Assembly (NCBI RefSeq): GCF_900090325.1
Contig: NZ_FMHW01000002.1
Span: 2,852,001 to 2,916,000, forward strand
DNA: 64,000 nt
Reading direction: 5' to 3'
Source: Micromonospora pallida
GTDB lineage: Bacteria; Actinomycetota; Actinomycetes; Mycobacteriales; Micromonosporaceae
The notes under the pieces are model-generated. The model did no database searches. It saw nothing but the letters and a program-made list of their open reading frames with translations, and was not told where the DNA came from. Positions 59,838-64,000 of this stretch are shown here, piece by piece; the first letter of the stretch is position 1; every line of letters begins with the position of its first letter. Both the position numbers and the translations under genes were made by a program.

Positions 59838-61075
59838 GACGCACCCCGCAGGATGCCGCCGAGGGTGCGGTCGCCGCCGCTGGTGACGTCGCCCAGGTCG
59901 GGCGACGGGGTGGTGGGGGCGGCCGGCGGCGGGTCGTCCGGTTTCGGGGTGGTGGGCCCCGCTGGTCGGGCGGGCAGCTTGGCCAGCTTGCGCAGCTTGT
60001 CGGTCAACGGCACCCCCTGGGCGTGCAGGGTCTGGGCCAGCGACAGGCACTTCTTCGGGACCTCGGCGGCCGGCAGCGCGTCGGCCAGCAGCGAGCAGAC
60101 GAAACCCACCGCGCCGTACGGGCCGGTCACGTTGTCGCGGGTGTCCAGGGTGCCGGAGCGCGCGTTGTACGCGAGGTTCAGGTTGCTCAGGGCGAGCGGC
60201 GTGACGTCGAGGATCTCGATGACCGCCCGCTGCTGACGGACCAGCACGCTGGTGATGTTGGTCAGCGCGGCGACGTTGGAGGTCAGCAGGGTGCGGTTCT
60301 GCCGGACGAAGGTGGTGACGTCGGCGAGCGCGGTGGCGAGGTTACGCAGCGCGGCAGCCAGTTCCTCCCGCTCGCCGGCCAACTGTTCGGCGACGTCGGC
60401 CAGTTGCTGGTTGAAGGCGCGGACCTGCTGGTCGCTGCGGGCCAGCGCGGTGGTGAAGCGTTGCAGGTTGGCCACGGAGCCGAAGAGGTCCTGCCGGCCG
60501 TCGGAGAGGGTGGTCAGGGCACGGGACAGCCCGTCGAGGGTGTCGTGCAGGTTCTGGCCGTTGCCGTCGAGGTTCTCGCGACCGGTGGTGACCAGGTCGG
60601 ACAGGGCACCGTCCCGGTTGGCGCCCGCCGGGCCCAACGCCCGGTTGAACTCGTCGAGCGCCTGGTAGATGTCGTCGATCTCCATCGGCGCGACGGTCCG
60701 GTGGAGGGCGATCTCGGCCCCGTCGGGCAGCACCGCGCCACCGGCGTACGCGGGGGTGAGCTGCACGTAGCGGTCGCTGACCACGCTGGGCGGCACGATG
60801 ATGGCCTGCGCGTCGGCGGGTACGTCGAGTTCGGGGTCGTAGCGCATCGTCACCTCGACGGTGCGGCCCCGGGGGGTCACCGCGACCACCTCGCCGACGC
60901 GTACGCCCAGCACCCGCACGTCGGAGCCGGGATACACCCCGACCGCACGGGTGAAGTGGGCGACCACCCGCTTCGGCGGGGTGTCGTCACTGAGCGCGAC
61001 GAACCCGGCGGCGACGCCGACCAGCAGGACGGTGGCGGCGGCGACCGGCCGCCACCGGCGCAGGGAGAGGGACAT
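59834..61075 (-). CDS. mceD: Mce-family substrate-binding protein, MceD-type
   Basis: The 413-aa protein has a TM signal anchor (PVAAATVLLVGVAAGFVAL). An MCE domain follows with VGVYPGSDVRVLGVRVGEVVAV and PPSVVSDRYVQLTP. A long alpha-helical region covers about 130-330 (SDLVTTGRENLDGNGQNLHDTLDGL, LADVAEQLAGEREELAAALRNL). The C-terminal tail is Thr/Pro-rich. A Cys pair (GFVCSLLAD, PKKCLSL) is conserved in MceD relatives. Its ATG follows mceC with a 1-base overlap (TGATG), and its stop overlaps mceE, so translation is coupled across the whole operon. Confidence 0.92.
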   Translation of the reverse strand: MSLSLRRWRPVAAATVLLVGVAAGFVALSDDTPPKRVVAHFTRAVGVYPGSDVRVLGVRVGEVVAVTPRGRTVEVTMRYDPELDVPADAQAIIVPPSVVSDRYVQLTPAYAGGAVLPDGAEIALHRTVAPMEIDDIYQALDEFNRALGPAGANRDGALSDLVTTGRENLDGNGQNLHDTLDGLSRALTTLSDGRQDLFGSVANLQRFTTALARSDQQVRAFNQQLADVAEQLAGEREELAAALRNLATALADVTTFVRQNRTLLTSNVAALTNITSVLVRQQRAVIEILDVTPLALSNLNLAYNARSGTLDTRDNVTGPYGAVGFVCSLLADALPAAEVPKKCLSLAQTLHAQGVPLTDKLRKLAKLPARPAGPTTPKPDDPPPAAPTTPSPDLGDVTSGGDRTLGGILRGAS

Positions 61076-62055
61076 CAGCGGCCTCCCGTCGGCGTGTAGA
61101 CCTGGACCAGTCCGGCCACGTAGTTGTCGAACCAGCGGCCGTTGCCGACCACGTTGGCGAAGGCGGAGACGAACGGGGCCATCTTCCGGATGGTCTGCTC
61201 CAGGTCGGTGCGGTTGCGTTCCAGTACGGCGACCACCGCGCGAAGCTTCCGCAGCGCGGGTTCGAGTTGGGTGCGGTTGTCGCGCACCAACCCGGAGAGC
61301 TGGGTGGCGAGGTTGTCGGTGCCGACGAGCAGCTTGTGGATCGCGTCCCGTCGCCGGGTCACCTCGGCCAGCAGCGCGTTGCCGTCGGTGACGAGCTTGC
61401 GGAACTCCTCGTCCCGGCTGGCCAGCACGGCGGTGACCTGCTTGGAACGGGCGAGCAGGGAACGCAGCTCCGCGTCCCGGCTGGCGACCGTACGGGAGAG
61501 CCGGGAGAGCCCGACCAGCGAGGTGTCGACGCTGCCGGGGGTGTCGGCGAACGTCTCCGCCAGGGTGGCGAAGGCGGCGGCGAGCTGCTCGGTGTCGATC
61601 CGGTCGAGGGTGTCGGCGAGCCCGGTGACCGCCTGCACCACGTCGAACGGGGCGGCGGTACGGGCCAGCGGGATCTGCCCGCCCTCGGGGAGCCGGCCCG
61701 GCCCGGCCGGGGACAGCGCGAGGTACTTCTGGCCCAGCACCGTCTTGATCCTGATCGTGGCGCCGGTCTGGGAGCCGAGCCGGACGCTGTCGTCGTCCAC
61801 CCGGAACCGGACCCGGACGAACGGCTCCCCCTCGCGGGCGAGTTCCACGGCCGTCACCTCGCCGACCCGGACCCCGGCGACGCGCACCTCGTTGCCGGTG
61901 GCGAGGCCGCTGGCGTCGCGGAAGGCGGCCTGGTACGCGCGGCCGGTCAGCCCGGCCAGCCGGTCGAACTGGAAGGCGCCCAGCAGGACGGCGACGGTGA
62001 GGGTCAGCCCGACCGCGCCGAGCACGACGGGGTTGCGTTCCCGGAACGGTTTCAT
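61075..62055 (-). CDS. mceC: Mce-family substrate-binding protein, MceC-type
   Basis: The 326-aa protein has an N-terminal TM (PVVLGAVGLTLTVAVLLGAF, about 9-28). Its MCE domain has FRDASGLATGNEVRVAGVRVGEVTAVEL and IRIKTVLGQKYLALSP. A helical segment follows (DTLDRIDTEQLAAAFATLAETF, SLLARSKQVTAVLASRDEEF), ending in VGNGRWFDNYVAGL, the aromatic end-motif shared with MceB/MceC proteins. It lacks the proline-rich tail of its neighbours. The ATG overlaps the mceB stop (ATGA). Confidence 0.92.
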   Translation of the reverse strand: MKPFRERNPVVLGAVGLTLTVAVLLGAFQFDRLAGLTGRAYQAAFRDASGLATGNEVRVAGVRVGEVTAVELAREGEPFVRVRFRVDDDSVRLGSQTGATIRIKTVLGQKYLALSPAGPGRLPEGGQIPLARTAAPFDVVQAVTGLADTLDRIDTEQLAAAFATLAETFADTPGSVDTSLVGLSRLSRTVASRDAELRSLLARSKQVTAVLASRDEEFRKLVTDGNALLAEVTRRRDAIHKLLVGTDNLATQLSGLVRDNRTQLEPALRKLRAVVAVLERNRTDLEQTIRKMAPFVSAFANVVGNGRWFDNYVAGLVQVYTPTGGR

Positions 62056-63086
62056 CGGCTGCCTCCGGTGCTGCAGCGGGCGGCGGGGGCGCTGAAGGTC
62101 GGCGTGTCGATCGGCGCGTGGCCGGCGACCGCCACGTGGCCGTTGAAGTCGCAGAGGTAGAAGTTGAACCACGAGCCGGAGGAGGCGACCCGGGTCAGCG
62201 CGTCGTACCGTCCGGGAAGGCGCCCGAGGGTGGCGTCGATGACGGCCGCGTTGCGGTCCAGGGTGCCGGCGAGTTCGTCCAGGGCACGGACGTCCGCAGC
62301 CAGCGGCGGTCGCACCTCGCCGAGCAGGCCGGCGGTGGCGGTGGTGAGTTCGCCGATGCTGACCAGCGACTCGCCGATGGCCTTACGGTCGACGGCGAGC
62401 CCGGAGACGAACTTCTGGAGCTGCCCGATGGTCTGGTCGAGGTTGCGGTCCCGCGTGGCGAGGGTGGTCAGCACGCTGTTCAGGTTGGTGACCACCCGCC
62501 CGATGACGGCGTCCCGGTTGGCGAGGGTGTTGGTCAGCGACGCGACGTTGCTCAACAGGCTGGCCACGGTGCCGCCCTCGCCCTGGAGCACCTGGACGAT
62601 CTGGTAGGCGAGTTTGTTGACGTCGTCCGGGTTCAGGGCGGTGAACAGTGGCCGGAACCCGTTGAACAGCACGGTCAGGTCCAGGGCCGGCGTGGTCTGC
62701 GCGAGCGGGATGAGGCCGTTCTCCCGCAGGGGCCGCCCGTCGCCCGGTCCCTCGGTCAGTGCCACGTACCGCTGGCCGACCAGGTTGCGGTAGCGGATCT
62801 TGGCGCGGACGCTGGTCGCCAGCGGAACGTCGTCGGTGACGGTGAAGGCCACCTCGGCGATCGTGTCGTCGACCACGCTGATCTGCTTGACCCGGCCGAC
62901 CCGGACGCCGGCGATGCGCACGTCGTCACCGACGAGCAGGCCGGTGACGTCCGTGAACCGGGCGCGGTAGGTGACGCCGGCCGACGGGAACGCGCCGAGA
63001 GTCTGCGCGAGCATCCCGGTCAGCAGCAGCGTCACCACGGCGAAGATCACCAGCTTCACCAGTGGGGCCGTCGTCTTCGAGGTCAT
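62052..63086 (-). CDS. mceB: Mce-family substrate-binding protein, MceB-type
   Basis: The 344-aa protein has an N-terminal anchor (LVKLVIFAVVTLLLTGML). The MCE domain shows FTDVTGLLVGDDVRIAGVRVGRVKQISV and IRYRNLVGQRYVALTEG. The helical tube region follows (GGTVASLLSNVASLTNTLANRD, LGEVRPPLAADVRALDELAGTL). The WFNFYLCDF motif with Cys near the end is the MceB/MceC signature. ATG overlaps the mceA stop (ATGA). The two yrbE permease genes that normally precede mceA would lie beyond the window. Confidence 0.92.
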   Translation of the reverse strand: MTSKTTAPLVKLVIFAVVTLLLTGMLAQTLGAFPSAGVTYRARFTDVTGLLVGDDVRIAGVRVGRVKQISVVDDTIAEVAFTVTDDVPLATSVRAKIRYRNLVGQRYVALTEGPGDGRPLRENGLIPLAQTTPALDLTVLFNGFRPLFTALNPDDVNKLAYQIVQVLQGEGGTVASLLSNVASLTNTLANRDAVIGRVVTNLNSVLTTLATRDRNLDQTIGQLQKFVSGLAVDRKAIGESLVSIGELTTATAGLLGEVRPPLAADVRALDELAGTLDRNAAVIDATLGRLPGRYDALTRVASSGSWFNFYLCDFNGHVAVAGHAPIDTPTFSAPAARCSTGGSR

Positions 63087-64000
63087 CGGGCGTTCACCAC
63101 CGCTCCGCGTAGCAGCGGTCCCCAGAGCAGGACCGCGATGTCCGGAACCTCCGCCGGCAGGGTGCCGGTGACAGCCCCGACGATGGGCTTGACCAGGGCG
63201 CGTTCCTCGGCGGTGCCGGCCTGGCCCATCTCCGGTGAACCGCCGGCCGGGGGTTGGCCGGCCGACGCCCCGGTGGCGGTCAGGCCCGGCAGCGGGCCAA
63301 TCGGAATCAGGTCACGCGGACGGGGGCCGTGGTCGTAGCCGTCGTTGACCCGTACCTCGGGCGCGGGCGGCTTCGGCCGGGGCAGGCCGTGGCACCGTGG
63401 GCCGTTGCGCGCTCCGTAGACCGGCTCGTCCCGCCCCGGCTCGTACTTGCCGCCGTTCTGGGTGACCTCCAGCGTGATGTGCATCCGGCCGCCCGCGAAG
63501 ACCTCCTCGGCCCGGGGTTGCAGGGCGACCAGACCGCTGACCAGGCACGGGTACTCGGGGGCGTAGACGGCGAGCAGCTCCAGCACCGGCCGGCTCACCT
63601 CACCGAGGGAGATGATCTGGTCGTCGTGGCGGTCGAGGAAGTCGCGGGTGACGTCGGCGGTGCCGGTCGCGTCGGCCAGGAAGGCCGCCAGCTCGGCCCG
63701 CTGGTCGTGGACGGTGCGCGCGGTGACGGTGACGTCGCGCAGCAGGGCGAGCAGGTCGGGCAGCGCGGCGTCGTAGCTGTCCAGCACGGTGACCAGCTTC
63801 CGCACGTCCTCGGCGATGGTGGGCATCGCCGGGTTGAGCTGCCGGAGGTAGGCGCCGAGTTGGACCAGGTTCGCGCCGAGCTGCTCGCCGCGCCCCTCCA
63901 GCGCGGTGGCGATGGCCCCCAGGGTCGCGGCGAGCTGGTCCGGCCGGATCGCCTGCAACAGCGGAAACGCCTGGTCGACGACCCGTTCCAGCTCGATGGC
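63083..64000 (-). CDS. mceA: Mce-family substrate-binding protein, MceA-type, C-terminal part
   Basis: This open frame reaches the window end, so only about the last 305 residues are present. They show the helical tube segment (LGAIATALEGRGEQLGANLVQL; LRQLNPAMPTIAEDVRKLVTVLDSY; FLADATGTADVTRDFLDRHDDQI), then AVYAPEYPCLVSGL. The conserved MceA end block follows (MHITLEVTQNGGKYEPG, PVYGARNGPRCHGLP) with paired Cys. A final domain (about 50 aa, EERALVKPIVGAV...AVLLWGPLLRGAVV) is also typical for MceA. The MCE domain, N-terminal anchor and start lie outside the window. The internal ATG at 63958 is not the true start. Confidence 0.9.
   Translation of the reverse strand, partial: AIELERVVDQAFPLLQAIRPDQLAATLGAIATALEGRGEQLGANLVQLGAYLRQLNPAMPTIAEDVRKLVTVLDSYDAALPDLLALLRDVTVTARTVHDQRAELAAFLADATGTADVTRDFLDRHDDQIISLGEVSRPVLELLAVYAPEYPCLVSGLVALQPRAEEVFAGGRMHITLEVTQNGGKYEPGRDEPVYGARNGPRCHGLPRPKPPAPEVRVNDGYDHGPRPRDLIPIGPLPGLTATGASAGQPPAGGSPEMGQAGTAEERALVKPIVGAVTGTLPAEVPDIAVLLWGPLLRGAVVNAR

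Noticed and set aside
1..64000. tRNA, rRNA, insertion sequences, integrases or attachment sites
   Set aside because: None recognised on either strand; the hairpins found are at gene ends and fit terminators better than mobile-element ends.

Overview
The window is very GC-rich, with dense NNC/NNG codon use, many GTG starts, frequent ATGA/GTGA gene overlaps, leaderless-looking promoters and Tat/Sec secreted proteins. This suggests a high-GC actinomycete. The gene content (lipopeptide-type NRPS, mce operon, RHS/LamG wall proteins) fits Micromonospora or a close relative, but no rRNA or other taxonomic marker is present, so the genus is an inference.

Region 1 (1-13.7 kb) is the edge of a nonribosomal lipopeptide-type cluster. 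It holds the C-terminal part of an adenylation enzyme, a flavodoxin-fold reductase, a type II thioesterase, an unknown protein, a luciferase-like flavin monooxygenase, a VOC protein, an inositol-monophosphatase-like enzyme, an APH-like kinase, and a two-gene NRPS reading FAAL-ACP-C-A-PCP. The A domain of that NRPS is split across the 4-bp overlap of the two genes. A divergent MFS exporter follows. The reductase may supply reduced FMN to the monooxygenase.

Region 2 (13.7-16.9 kb) has a secreted S1 serine protease ended by a 17-bp-stem hairpin, then a PadR repressor with a 30-bp dyad operator, coupled to a membrane protein with a permease-prefix domain.

Region 3 (16.9-23.0 kb, minus strand) is a four-gene operon: a processive GT2 glycosyltransferase, two membrane-anchored right-handed beta-helix proteins and UDP-glucose 6-dehydrogenase. 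Together they look like a machine for a uronic-acid-containing exopolysaccharide, built like alginate or hyaluronan systems.

Region 4 (23.0-36.3 kb) holds a GlxA-type AraC regulator that overlaps tail-to-tail with an RHS protein carrying an unrecognised C-terminal domain. The RHS gene is preceded in its operon by a 1999-aa DNRLRE/six-LamG protein.

Region 5 (36.6-41.4 kb) has an anchored protein of unknown function and then a tightly coupled cassette: unknown protein, MauE, MauD/TlpA-like thioredoxin, a Tat-exported protein with a 12-cysteine domain plus two peptidoglycan-binding domains, and a membrane protein interrupted by an in-frame TGA. It resembles the disulfide-forming maturation system of methylamine dehydrogenase light chain, applied to a cell-wall protein.

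Region 6 (41.6-55.5 kb) has a secreted GH42-like hydrolase, a radical SAM protein of the B12-binding type, and a 3222-aa Sec-exported RTX-repeat protein.

Region 7 (55.8-64 kb, minus strand) is an mce lipid-transport operon, mceA (truncated by the window end) to mceF plus two Mce-associated proteins. No tRNA, rRNA, CRISPR array, insertion sequence or integrase was seen. Most convergent gene pairs are separated by strong hairpins.
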